Source: Planctomycetota bacterium
GTDB taxonomy: Bacteria; Planctomycetota; Planctomycetia; Pirellulales; Thermoguttaceae
Direction of reading: 5' to 3'
Length of the DNA stretch: 52,512 bases
NCBI GenBank assembly: GCA_018897395.1
Contig: JAHIKV010000194.1
Span: forward strand, 1 to 52,512
Shown here in pieces: positions 39,385 to 47,475 of this stretch. The notes below the pieces were generated by a model. That model searched no databases. It was given only the letters and a program-made list of their open reading frames with translations, and was not told where the DNA came from. Numbering within the stretch: position 1 is the first letter of the stretch; each line of letters begins with the position of its first letter. The translations under genes and the position numbers were made by a program.

Positions 39385-40254
39385 CTAACCACTATCCACT
39401 ACTTTCCACGGCGGGTGCTCGGGCAGACGTCGGTCGAACTCGGCCAACAACGCCGCCTCGTACTCGCCGGCGAACGTGCCGGCTATAAAGCGGTCGATCC
39501 CTTCCTCGAATAACCGTTGCCAACTCGCCTCCTCCGCGCCGGGGTTGATCGGGAAGAACAGGGCGTGGTTGGCCACGGCCGCCTTGTGGTCGCCGGGGGC
39601 GTCGCCGATCATCAACGTGTGATTCGCCGGATATTTCGCCCCGACGGACAGCGATTCCTTCTTCGTGCCGATCTCCTGGCCGCAGATGGCCACCGTGTAA
39701 CGAGACAGATCATGTTCCACCCACTCGCGCTGGAGCGCTTCGTGCGGCGTGGCGGAGACCACGAGGACGTCGGCCCGAGTGCTGAGTTTTTCCAGGCTCT
39801 CGCGGACGAACGGGAACGGCGGCACGCCGCGGACCATTTGGGCAATCGACTCGTTGACCGCACGGGACCATTCCAACGCATGTTTCAGGTCCGCGTCGCC
39901 GGTCCGCTCGACCTCCTTCTCCAGCGCCGGATTGCCCAGCTTGGTTTCGCGCTTCATCCAGTCGCGCAGGGATTGTGGAATTTCGACGTACACGCCCCTG
40001 GCCTTGACCTCCGGCCGCTTGTTGATCCATTCCAGGGCCTCGATCAAGGCCGGGAACCGGTTGATCCCCCGGCTCTTGGAATAGAGGTTCACGAACTCGG
40101 CCGCCTCGCGGGCGTATTTGCTGACCCCCTGCAAACCCCAATGGTTGATGATGTTCGGAATGAAACATTCCTTGTGTTTCAGTTCCATCGTGTCGAACGC
40201 GCAGCCGTCCGAGTCGATGCCCACCAGGTAGTCGTGCTTGGGTGTGAAATTCAT
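39385..40254 (-). CDS. HAD-superfamily hydrolase
   Basis: 289 residues from the ATG at 40254. LVGIDSDGCAFDTMELKH has the DxD nucleophile pair D14/D16, VLVVSATPHEALQREWVEHD is motif II, IGTKKESL the motif III Lys, and LMIGDAPGDHKAA motif IV. A large helical cap sits between residues 30 and 150 (ALIEALEWINKRPEVKARGV). Probably a small-molecule phosphatase; substrate is unknown. Its neighbours gnd and the phosphofructokinase suggest sugar phosphates, but dinD and repeats separate them. Its 3' end lies inside family H repeats (CCACTATCCAC). Confidence 0.82.
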   Translation of the reverse strand: MNFTPKHDYLVGIDSDGCAFDTMELKHKECFIPNIINHWGLQGVSKYAREAAEFVNLYSKSRGINRFPALIEALEWINKRPEVKARGVYVEIPQSLRDWMKRETKLGNPALEKEVERTGDADLKHALEWSRAVNESIAQMVRGVPPFPFVRESLEKLSTRADVLVVSATPHEALQREWVEHDLSRYTVAICGQEIGTKKESLSVGAKYPANHTLMIGDAPGDHKAAVANHALFFPINPGAEEASWQRLFEEGIDRFIAGTFAGEYEAALLAEFDRRLPEHPPWKVVDSG

Positions 40255-40300
40255 GGTGTTGTTCACAATTGAATTACGACTCTCAGAAAACAAATGACGC

Positions 40301-40379
40301 AATAGCCGGGGGCTAACAGCCCCCGGAGTGTGCTCGAATTGTGGGTTTTCCCTCCGGGGGCTGTTAGCCCCCGGCTATT
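40301..40379. repeat. Family C paired palindrome
   Basis: AATAGCCGGGGGCTAACAGC ... GCTGTTAGCCCCCGGCTATT with core AGTGTGCTCGAATTGTGGG, in the same orientation as 23553-23632. Fills the HAD-phosphofructokinase gap. Confidence 0.88.
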
Positions 40380-40408
40380 CTTATGCAGCGCGATCAACGG
40401 TCGCGGCT

Positions 40409-41704
40409 TTATGTTTTCTTTCGATCCGCCTGCGGAATGTACTTCGACAACTTCCGTTCGGCGAAAATCGGCTGGAAGCGGGTCATCCGCTGCCGGCCGT
40501 CGATCGTCGGCAAGCTAATCATGTCGCTGCCGAGGAGCGGCTTGGCGTAGCGGACGAAATCGTCGGTCACGTCGCAACCGTTCGGGGCCATCCACTTCGC
40601 GGGGAACGTCCGTTCGCTGTTGGCCACCTCCGTCAGCGGAACTTTTTCATATCGAATGGAGTAAATCGGGCCTGGTTCCCGAAGGATCGTGGCCATAAAA
40701 CCGCTTTGGCCGGCGGCGGCCAACTCGACCGCCTTCTGGCCCAACCGATACGCCTCGTCGAGATCGACCGCCGAGGCGTAAGTCATCGAGTGGCGCTGAT
40801 CGGTGCCGGGTACGTTGCCGCGCGCGGCCCCCTTGCAAGGCAGACCGACCTGGTTGAGGTAGTTCACCACGACTTGGGCAACTGTCAGCTTCGACGAGCC
40901 GAACTCCGTGTGGCCGAACGAGTCTTTCATCTCGCCCAGATCGCCCACGTCGAACCCCTCGCTAATCACGACGATGCACCGGCCCGCGCGGCGCAACCGA
41001 TCGTTGACCTGGTCGGCCAATTGGGCCAGGCCGCACTGACTCTCGGCCAGATAAATTTGCAGGGGCATTTCCCGCGCGGGATCGGCCAGTCGGGCAGCAG
41101 CCGGAATGAATCCTATCTTGCGGCCCATCGCCTGCATCACCAGCACCGGATCGGCCGGAGCGGAGCCGGCGTTCTCCTCGTTCGCCTCCTGAACCTTGTG
41201 CATCCAGTATCGGGCGACCGACCCGTAGCCGGGCGTGTGGTCGATCAGCCGGAACTCGCTATCGCCCACGTCGTTGTCGATCGTCTTGGGCACGCCGACG
41301 GCCACCAAGTCCAAACCCCGCTGCCGGGCCAGTTGGGCAATTTTCGCGGCCGTGTCCATCGAGTCGTTGCCGCCAATGTACAACAGATACCCAACTTGGT
41401 GCGCCCGCAACACTTCTATCACACGATCAAAATCCTCGGTCTGGTTCGAGCGGAGCTTGTACCGACAGGTGCCGATCGAGCCGGCGGCCGGGGTGAACCG
41501 CAGCAGCGCGACCTCTTCGACCGGTTGGGCCGAAAGGTCGAGCAGTTCTTCCTTCAGCACGCCCTCGATTCCGTGCCGGGCGCCGAAGACGGTCCCGATC
41601 GCCTGGAACTCGCGGGCGGCCTCGACGATCCCCCTCAAGCTGCTGTTGATGACCGGCGTCGGGCCGCCGCTCTGCGCCACCACCAAATTCCGCGCAACAT
41701 TCAT
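40409..41704 (-). CDS. pfp: 6-phosphofructokinase family, probably diphosphate-dependent
   Basis: 431 residues from the ATG at 41704 (AAAGGTG six bases upstream; an in-frame GTG at 41713 is possible). NLVVAQSGGPTPVINSSLRG is the glycine-rich opening. LLYIGGNDSMDTAAK places GGND where ATP enzymes have GGDG, and VPKTIDND has Lys where ATP enzymes have Gly; both changes are features of PPi-dependent enzymes. VLVMQAMGRKIGFIPAAARL and VPGTDQRHSMTYAS belong to the sugar-phosphate site. It would interconvert fructose 6-phosphate and fructose 1,6-bisphosphate, reversibly if PPi-dependent. Specificity is inferred, not proven. Confidence 0.9.
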   Translation of the reverse strand: MNVARNLVVAQSGGPTPVINSSLRGIVEAAREFQAIGTVFGARHGIEGVLKEELLDLSAQPVEEVALLRFTPAAGSIGTCRYKLRSNQTEDFDRVIEVLRAHQVGYLLYIGGNDSMDTAAKIAQLARQRGLDLVAVGVPKTIDNDVGDSEFRLIDHTPGYGSVARYWMHKVQEANEENAGSAPADPVLVMQAMGRKIGFIPAAARLADPAREMPLQIYLAESQCGLAQLADQVNDRLRRAGRCIVVISEGFDVGDLGEMKDSFGHTEFGSSKLTVAQVVVNYLNQVGLPCKGAARGNVPGTDQRHSMTYASAVDLDEAYRLGQKAVELAAAGQSGFMATILREPGPIYSIRYEKVPLTEVANSERTFPAKWMAPNGCDVTDDFVRYAKPLLGSDMISLPTIDGRQRMTRFQPIFAERKLSKYIPQADRKKT

Positions 41705-41790
41705 AATCCGCACCTTTGGACGGCAAAAACAGCGATTTTATCGCCGTCGCGGAGTGCGGACAAGGTGCGGCCGAGAAGGCCCCTCAGTCT

Positions 41791-41963
41791 CGTTCCCACG
41801 GTCCTCCGTGGGAACGGACCAACGCGACGCTCTGCGTCGCCCCCAACCGACGCGGAGCGTCGGAAAAACGGGGTTCCCACGCGGAGCATGGGAACCAGGA
41901 GCACACACACCTGCCGACGCGGAGCGTCGGGGTAGTGGGTTCCCATGCGGAGCATGGGAACCA
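41791..41963. repeat. Array of six short hairpins (GGTTCCCA and CGACGC types alternating)
   Basis: GTTCCCACGGTCCTCCGTGG, GCGACGCTCTGCGTCGC, CCGACGCGGAGCGTCGG (twice: 41847-41862, 41914-41930) and GTTCCCAYGCGGAGCATGG (41872-41897, 41938-41963). The two hairpin types alternate; the last four form a duplicated pair. With the next element it occupies 41705-42192. Confidence 0.85.
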
Positions 41964-41981
41964 GGAATGAGGGGGCTTTAG

Positions 41982-42192
41982 TTCTACTGCGCAAGATTGA
42001 AGGCTTTTCATCACGAAAACCCGAAAGTACGAAACCACGAAAGAAGACGTGTTTCTCGGTCATCTGCCGTTCTTTCGACTTTTCGTACTTTCGCGTTTTC
42101 GTGGTGAAGAAAGATAAACGAGCAGGTTTGCTGTAACCCGTTGATGTTTCATGGGTTGCGGTTGCTGGTCGCCTGTATCTTGCGCAGTAGAA
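41982..42192. mobile_element. 211-bp MITE-like element with 16-bp terminal inverted repeats
   Basis: Perfect terminal repeats TTCTACTGCGCAAGAT (41982-41997) and ATCTTGCGCAGTAGAA (42177-42192), flanked on both sides by TTAG, which may be a duplicated target. Inside lies a second inverted pair (CGAAAACCCGAAAGTACG near 42013 and CGTACTTTCGCGTTTTCG near 42085). There is no plausible transposase reading frame, so it would be mobilised in trans. It has inserted exactly behind the stop codon of the 42193-42546 gene. Confidence 0.72.
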
Positions 42193-42546
42193 TTAGGCGG
42201 CGATCTTTTCCGGGTCGGCCGAATACGGCTCGCTGAGCGCGTCTCGAACAAGCATGCCGACGATCTGTTCGATCCCGGCCGCAAGCACCCGGTTCTTCAA
42301 CGAGTGTCCGAGGCGATGGCGGTCCAACACCCGTTCGACTTCCGCCGGCAAGACATCCGCCGCTTGTGCCCTGGCGTAGCCCCTAATTTCGGGAGCACCC
42401 ATGTTGCGGGTGCGTAGGCATATCCGCCGCCAGACGTCGGATCGGCACTCTCTGGCCGCTTCGCCGCCCAGTTGGTCAACCAAGTGTGTTTGCCGCCACG
42501 GAAACAGAATGGTAAGCAGTTTAGCCGTTAGGTTACTTATATTCAT
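42193..42546 (-). CDS. Hypothetical protein
   Basis: 117 residues from the ATG at 42546; the frame is open to 42831 but the upstream part has no coding character. The product (MNISNLTAKLLTILFPWRQT, HLVDQLGGEAARECRSDVWR, then a helical region rich in Arg and Ala, IEQIVGMLVRDAL) has no membrane helix or motif I recognise. There is no clear ribosome site. Its stop codon is part of a TTAG that borders the MITE-like element. Confidence 0.5.
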   Translation of the reverse strand: MNISNLTAKLLTILFPWRQTHLVDQLGGEAARECRSDVWRRICLRTRNMGAPEIRGYARAQAADVLPAEVERVLDRHRLGHSLKNRVLAAGIEQIVGMLVRDALSEPYSADPEKIAA

Positions 42547-42831
42547 GGCATTATCGCCGTCGGAAGGGTGTATTATTGTATCGGCGATAGTGGGCGGGCT
42601 GGTCGAATCTCGAAGGCGGAAATCTTCAACCGAAATCGAATCGTCACCCCATCGTGTGTCGCCGACGGCGTGAAAGGGAGGAGTGGTGATCCGCAGCCGC
42701 GACCTTCCGTACCCTTCCCTCTCGGCTGGACGTTTGATATGATTCGAACTGAGTTGGAAAACTATGCCGATTGTGACGTCATTGGTAACGAATATGCCGG
42801 AAGGCGTCCGATACCAATAGTCGCCAAGCAA

Positions 42832-42903
42832 GGCGCCGTAGCCAAGTGGCTAAGGCAGCGGATTGCAAATCCGCCATCGTGGGTTCGACTCCCACCGGCG
42901 CCT
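42832..42903 (+). tRNA. tRNA-Cys (anticodon GCA)
   Basis: Acceptor stem GGCGCCG (42832-42838) pairs with CGGCGCC (42896-42902), with discriminator base T at 42903, as expected for Cys. Anticodon arm GCGGA-TTGCAAA-TCCGC puts GCA at 42865-42867, and the T arm has GTGGG-TTCGACT-CCCAC. CCA is not encoded. A strong terminator follows. Confidence 0.95.
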
Positions 42904-42919
42904 CATTTTCTCTAAGCAG

Positions 42920-42972
42920 ATACCCCGCAACCACTTACGTCGGTCGGTCGCGGGGTATTTTTATTTTTTTCG
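42920..42972 (+). terminator. Rho-independent terminator after tRNA-Cys
   Basis: ATACCCCGC (42920-42928) pairs with GCGGGGTAT (42950-42958), followed by TTTTATTTTTTT. Stem of nine pairs with a T-rich tail. Confidence 0.85.
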
Positions 42973-43020
42973 TGGTTTCCCCCAAAAATCCGCTAGGGGC
43001 CTCCCCCCCAGCCGAATTTC

Positions 43021-43029
43021 TGCTATGAT
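43021..43029 (+). promoter_or_regulatory. Possible extended -10 for the response regulator
   Basis: TGCTATGAT matches the TGnTATAAT extended -10, about 124 bases before the response regulator start. No good -35 is present, which is tolerated by extended -10 promoters. Confidence 0.3.
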
Positions 43030-43152
43030 TATGGGGGTAAGCTGCCCTGACTAGTTTTGGGGGCAGATCAAACAAGTATCCGCCAAGACCCCTCGAAGCG
43101 GCGGAAAATGGGCCTGGCAATGTAAGACATTCGCAGATTACGGGAGCAAAAA

Positions 43153-43791
43153 ATGACGAACAAGATCAGATTGCTGATCGCCGACGATCACGAAGTGGTT
43201 CGTTGCGGATTGAAGAGCATGTTGGCCGGCACGGAGATTAAGGTGGTCGGCGAAGTGGCCACCGGCGCGACCGCCGTCAAGTACGCCTTGGAGAACGAGG
43301 TGGACGTCGTGCTGCTGGACATTCGCATGCCCGACGGAGACGGACTGACCGCGCTGGGACGGATCAAGCTCGACAAGCCCGACTTGCCGATCCTGATCCT
43401 CTCGACCTTCGACAACCCGACCTACATTGCCCGGGCGGTGGCCCTCGGCGCGAGCGGGTATCTGTTGAAGGGATGCACCCGCGACAAGTTGATCGCGTCC
43501 ATCCGCACGGCTGCATCCGGCGAGAACGCCTGGACCCGCGAAGAGCTTCGCCGCGTCACCGGCGCCTTGGCCACTCCGCGGCTGGCCGCCGACGTCGAAG
43601 TCCCCTTGACCCAACGCGAGAGCGAAGTCCTCCGCCAGTTGGCATACGGACTGACGAACAAGGAAATCGCCATCGCCTTGCACATCAGCTATGAGACGGT
43701 CAAGGAACACGTGCAGCACATTCTGCGCAAGATCGGCGTCTCGGACCGGACTCAAGCGGCCGTTTGGGCGGTACGCAAGGAACTGGTCTGA
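43153..43791 (+). CDS. NarL/FixJ-family response regulator
   Basis: 212 residues with GGGAG before the ATG. The receiver domain has DD at 11-12, phospho-acceptor D56 in DVVLLDIRMPDGDG, and a conserved Lys in GYLLKGCTRDKL. The C-terminal LuxR-type helix-turn-helix is PLTQRESEVLRQLAYGLTNK, EIAIALHISYETVKEHVQHI, LRKIGVSDRTQA. No sensor kinase gene is next to it, so it is an orphan regulator in this window. Confidence 0.93.
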   Translation: MTNKIRLLIADDHEVVRCGLKSMLAGTEIKVVGEVATGATAVKYALENEVDVVLLDIRMPDGDGLTALGRIKLDKPDLPILILSTFDNPTYIARAVALGASGYLLKGCTRDKLIASIRTAASGENAWTREELRRVTGALATPRLAADVEVPLTQRESEVLRQLAYGLTNKEIAIALHISYETVKEHVQHILRKIGVSDRTQAAVWAVRKELV

Positions 43792-43806
43792 TCGAGAGCA
43801 GTAGCG

Positions 43807-43867
43807 GTAGGGTGTGTCCGCGACGCACCATATACAATGACATTGGTGCGTCGCGGACGCACCCTAC
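43807..43867. repeat. Family D paired palindrome overlapping the valS stop codon
   Basis: GTAGGGTGTGTCCGCGACGC and GGTGCGTCGCGGACGCACCC then TAC. The TAG stop of valS (43866-43864 on minus) is the TAG of the terminal GTAGGG word. Confidence 0.9.
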
Positions 43868-46800
43868 AGAGCCGCGGTCAATCGTTCGATCACCTGCTTG
43901 ACCGCGGCGAGTTGGTCTTGAAGGTCTTTTAGGCCCTCGCGCTCTTTTTGGACCACTTCGGCCGGCGCGCGCTCGACGAAGCCCGCGTTGGAAAGTTTCT
44001 TTTCCTTCGCGGCGATGAAGCCGGCGAGTTTTTCGGCCTCTCGCCGCTTCCTCGCGATTTCCGCCTCGACGTCGATCAATCCGGCTAGATCGACGTAGAC
44101 CTCGATGTTCGGCAGCGTCGCGCCCGCGCTCAGCGCCGGGGCGGTCGCGTCGGGGCCGAACTCGACCGGCTCCGCGCCGGCCATCGAGGAGAAGTAAGGC
44201 TTCATCGGGGCGAGCAGTTCGGCCACGTCCGCCCCGCAGCGGACCGAGAACCTGATCGGCGTCTTGGGCGGCACGTTCTGTCGGGCGCGGATGTCGCGCA
44301 CCACGCGGAGCACCTCCTTGAACCGCGCGAATTGGGCCTCGATCTCCGGGTCTTGCCGCATCGGATCGCACTCCGGCCAGGGCGACGTCATGATGCTTTC
44401 CGCCGCCGGCAGAGGTTCGTCGATCCCCCGCTCGGGCGCCAAGCGGCCCAGCCGCTGCCAAACGTCCTCGGTCAGGAAGGGGATCATCGGGTGCAGCAGC
44501 CGCAGCAGAACGTCGAGCGCGTGGGCCAGCACGCGCTGGGCGACCATCCGTCCGACATCGTCCTGCAACCGCCCCTTGACCATCTCGACGTAGAAGCTGC
44601 AAAACTCGTCCCAGGCGAAGTCGTAGAGCGTCCGGGCGGCGTCGGCGTAGCGGTATTGCTCCAGCGCCTCGCTCACCTGCTCGGTTACGGTCGCCAGCCG
44701 GCTCAGCAGCCACGAATCCTCGACGAACAATTCGTCGTCTAACACCCGGCCCGGATCGAAGCCGTCGAGGTTCATCAGCGCGAACCGGGATGCGTTCCAT
44801 AGTTTGTTGCAGAAGTTCCGCGCCAGCTCGAAGCGTTCGCTGACGACCGCCCCGCGCGGCAGGGCCTTGTCCTCGGGCTTTTCGGCCCATTGGGTGGAAA
44901 ACCGCTTTCCGCAATGTTTGCACTCGATCGTCGGCAGGACGCGGTTCTTGCGGGTCTGCTCGATCAATTTCCCGCAGTGAGGACACTCGAACTCGACCGG
45001 CATCCGAACGTCTTGCGTCTCGGTGGTCAGGTATGCCAGGCCGAAGCGGAGCGAGTCGGCCCCGAACTTGTCCATCACGTCGATCGGATCGACGCCGTTC
45101 CCCTTCGATTTCGACATCCCCTCGCCGTAGCCGTCGAGGATTTTCGGGTGGATGAAGACCTCGTGGAAGGGAATCTCGCCGACGTTGTGCAGCCCCATCA
45201 GCACCATCCGCGCGACCCACAGCGTGATGATGTCGCGGCTGGTTATCAGCACGTTCGTCGGATAGTAGTATTTCAACTCCTTGGTTTGCTCCGGCCAGCC
45301 AAGCGTCGAGAGCGGCCAGAGCGCGGAACTGAACCAGGTGTCGAGAACGTCTTCAACTCTTGTTAGCCCCCACCTTTGTTCCAATTCTCTTTCGATATGT
45401 TCGTTGCCTGGCTTAACACATACGAACACGCTTACTCCACTTAGTTCTTCTCCTGGACGATGTTGCGCAGCGACCTTATCTCCATATTCTCGTTGGAGGA
45501 ATTTGTAAGCAGCAACGTGACTTTCATTAAAGAACTTAGCTTTTTTCTGGTTCAGGTCTTCGATTTCCTCTGGCGGTGTATCTTCAAGTTTTCTCTGCAT
45601 GGCTTCAAGCAATCGCCGTTGCTTATCCTTCAATTCCTCGCCAAAGTCGTCAAAGGAAAAAGTGCCACACCACACCGGAATCCGGTGTCCCCACCAGAGC
45701 TGCCGGCCGATGGGCCAGTCGCGCTTCTCGCCGAGCCAATCGAGATAACCCTTGGCGTAGCGCTCGGGAATGATTTTCACGCGGCCGTCGATAACGGCGT
45801 CCATCGCCGACTGGGCCAACTCGTCCATTTTGATGAACCACTGGTCGGCCAGGTACGGCTCGATGGGCGTCTTCGAGCGGTCGCTGTGGGCCAAGTCGAT
45901 CTCGCGGTCCTCGACCTCCACAACAAGTTCGGCCGCCCCCAGATCGGCCACGACCGCGTCGCGGGCACGTTTCACCGTCAGACCGCGATATTTCTTCGGC
46001 ACGTGTTTGTTCAACGTGCCGTCGGGGTTGAGGATGTTGACGGCCCCGATTTTGGGATGCCGCTGCCACACGTCGTAGTCGTTCTGGTCGTGCGCCGGGG
46101 TAATCTTTACGCAGCCGGAGCCTAACTCGGGTTTTGCCCATTCATCCTCGATAAGTGGTATTTTCCTGTAGGTCAGCGGCAGTTCCAACATCGCGCCGCG
46201 GCGGGCCATGTCGCGGAGTTTTTCCAGCGAGGGGAGCATCTCGCGCCGCCGTCGCTCGATCTCGTCGATTTGCTTCTGGAGGTCCGGCTTCTCTTTGGCC
46301 GGTGCTTCGGCCAACCGCCGGCGCAGCTCTTTTTCCGCTTGCTCCAACGCGGCGGCTGGATCGGGATGCACCGCCACGGCCGTATCGCCGAGCATGGTCT
46401 CGGGCCGCGTGGTGGCAATCGTAATGTGCGTCGGCTCGCCCGGCCGTGGATTCACCACGGGATATGAAAAGTGCCAGAAATGCCCCTTCACCGGCTCGTG
46501 GAACACCTCGTCGTCGCTGACGGCGGTTTGCAGATACGTGTCCCAATTCACCAGCCGCTTGCCGCGATAGATTTTGCCTTTCTTGAACAGGGCGAAAAAG
46601 GTCTCTCGCACCGCCCGGGCGCAGACCTCGTCGAGCGTGAACCGCAACCGCGCCCAATCGCAACTGCACCCCATCTGTTTCAATTGAGCGACGATGCGGG
46701 CTTCGTAGTCGTTTTTCCATTGCCATATACGATCGACCAGCCCTTGGCGTCCCAGGTCGTGCCGGCTGAGTTTTTCCTCTTGCAGCAGCCGCCGCTCGAC

Positions 46801-47094
46801 AACCGCCTGGGTGGCGATTCCCGCGTGGTCGGTGCCCGGCATCCAAAGGGTCTCGAACCCCTGCATCCGCTTCATGCGGATGAGGATGTCTTGCAGCGTG
46901 TTGTTCAGCGCGTGGCCCAGGTGCAACGCGCCGGTCACGTTCGGCGGCGGAATGACGATCGCATACGGCTTGCGGACCGGGTCCGGTTCGCTATGAAAAA
47001 AACCTTGCTCTTCCCAGTACGGATACCAACGTTTCTGGGCGGCGGCGTGGTCGTATTGCTTGGGCAGTTCGCTGAGCGTCGTGTCGATGGACAT
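43864..47094 (-). CDS. valS: Valyl-tRNA synthetase
   Basis: 1076 residues, longer than usual. PPPNVTGALHLGHALNNTLQ has the HLGH signature (58-61), GEGMSKSKGN (near 660) is the KMSKS loop, ATTRPETMLGDTAVAVHPDP is in the editing domain, and a C-terminal coiled coil (IARKRREAEKLAGFIAAKEK) closes it. Two additions stand out: an extra Lys/Glu-rich segment of about 70-100 residues between GHRIPVW and VLDTWFSSALWPLSTLGWPE (about 480-583), coded by DNA less GC-rich than its flanks (about 45350-45660); and a double CxxC zinc-ribbon-like insertion (CPHCGKLIEQ ... ECKHCGKRF, about 701-730). The stop codon is supplied by a family D repeat. Confidence 0.96.
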   Translation of the reverse strand: MSIDTTLSELPKQYDHAAAQKRWYPYWEEQGFFHSEPDPVRKPYAIVIPPPNVTGALHLGHALNNTLQDILIRMKRMQGFETLWMPGTDHAGIATQAVVERRLLQEEKLSRHDLGRQGLVDRIWQWKNDYEARIVAQLKQMGCSCDWARLRFTLDEVCARAVRETFFALFKKGKIYRGKRLVNWDTYLQTAVSDDEVFHEPVKGHFWHFSYPVVNPRPGEPTHITIATTRPETMLGDTAVAVHPDPAAALEQAEKELRRRLAEAPAKEKPDLQKQIDEIERRRREMLPSLEKLRDMARRGAMLELPLTYRKIPLIEDEWAKPELGSGCVKITPAHDQNDYDVWQRHPKIGAVNILNPDGTLNKHVPKKYRGLTVKRARDAVVADLGAAELVVEVEDREIDLAHSDRSKTPIEPYLADQWFIKMDELAQSAMDAVIDGRVKIIPERYAKGYLDWLGEKRDWPIGRQLWWGHRIPVWCGTFSFDDFGEELKDKQRRLLEAMQRKLEDTPPEEIEDLNQKKAKFFNESHVAAYKFLQREYGDKVAAQHRPGEELSGVSVFVCVKPGNEHIERELEQRWGLTRVEDVLDTWFSSALWPLSTLGWPEQTKELKYYYPTNVLITSRDIITLWVARMVLMGLHNVGEIPFHEVFIHPKILDGYGEGMSKSKGNGVDPIDVMDKFGADSLRFGLAYLTTETQDVRMPVEFECPHCGKLIEQTRKNRVLPTIECKHCGKRFSTQWAEKPEDKALPRGAVVSERFELARNFCNKLWNASRFALMNLDGFDPGRVLDDELFVEDSWLLSRLATVTEQVSEALEQYRYADAARTLYDFAWDEFCSFYVEMVKGRLQDDVGRMVAQRVLAHALDVLLRLLHPMIPFLTEDVWQRLGRLAPERGIDEPLPAAESIMTSPWPECDPMRQDPEIEAQFARFKEVLRVVRDIRARQNVPPKTPIRFSVRCGADVAELLAPMKPYFSSMAGAEPVEFGPDATAPALSAGATLPNIEVYVDLAGLIDVEAEIARKRREAEKLAGFIAAKEKKLSNAGFVERAPAEVVQKEREGLKDLQDQLAAVKQVIERLTAAL

Positions 47095-47121
47095 TGCGGG
47101 ACGGAGTGGGTGGAAGGAAGT

Positions 47122-47383
47122 GGCTAGTGGCTAGTGGTCAGTGGCTAGATTATGGTGAAACATAACCTACAAGTTTGTACTGAAAACGGGTAATCAAAGC
47201 AATGCGGCAACGCCGGGGGCAAAAACCGGACCGCGCCGCGTGAACGCGGCGGCTAAACAGTGAAATTGTGTGATTTGTTGGCGATGCTCACCCAGAACGT
47301 GGATCAAACAACACCCCATACCACTCATTCGCCCCATCTTTACAAATCACTAGCCACTAACCACTGGCCACTAACCACTACTG
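47122..47383. repeat. Family H inverted arms (GTGGCTAGT) around a TTTAGC hairpin
   Basis: GTGGCTAGTGGCTAGTGGTC (47122 on) and ACTAGCCACTAACCACTGGC (47348 on) face one another across about 200 bases; the middle has CCGCGCCGCGTGAACGCGGC then GGCTAAAC (47225-47258). Covers the valS-L,D-transpeptidase spacer. Confidence 0.75.
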
Positions 47384-47475
47384 CCGTAGCATTGTATTCC
47401 GCTTTTTCGTATGATTGGCCCGCTTATCGCGTGTGTCCGAAAGGGATTTCGTCTGATTCGTCAAGGAGGACGAAC

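Noticed and set aside
42547..42831. N-terminal extension of the small hypothetical gene up to 42831
   Set aside because: It runs to the edge of the tRNA-Cys gene and has no coding character.
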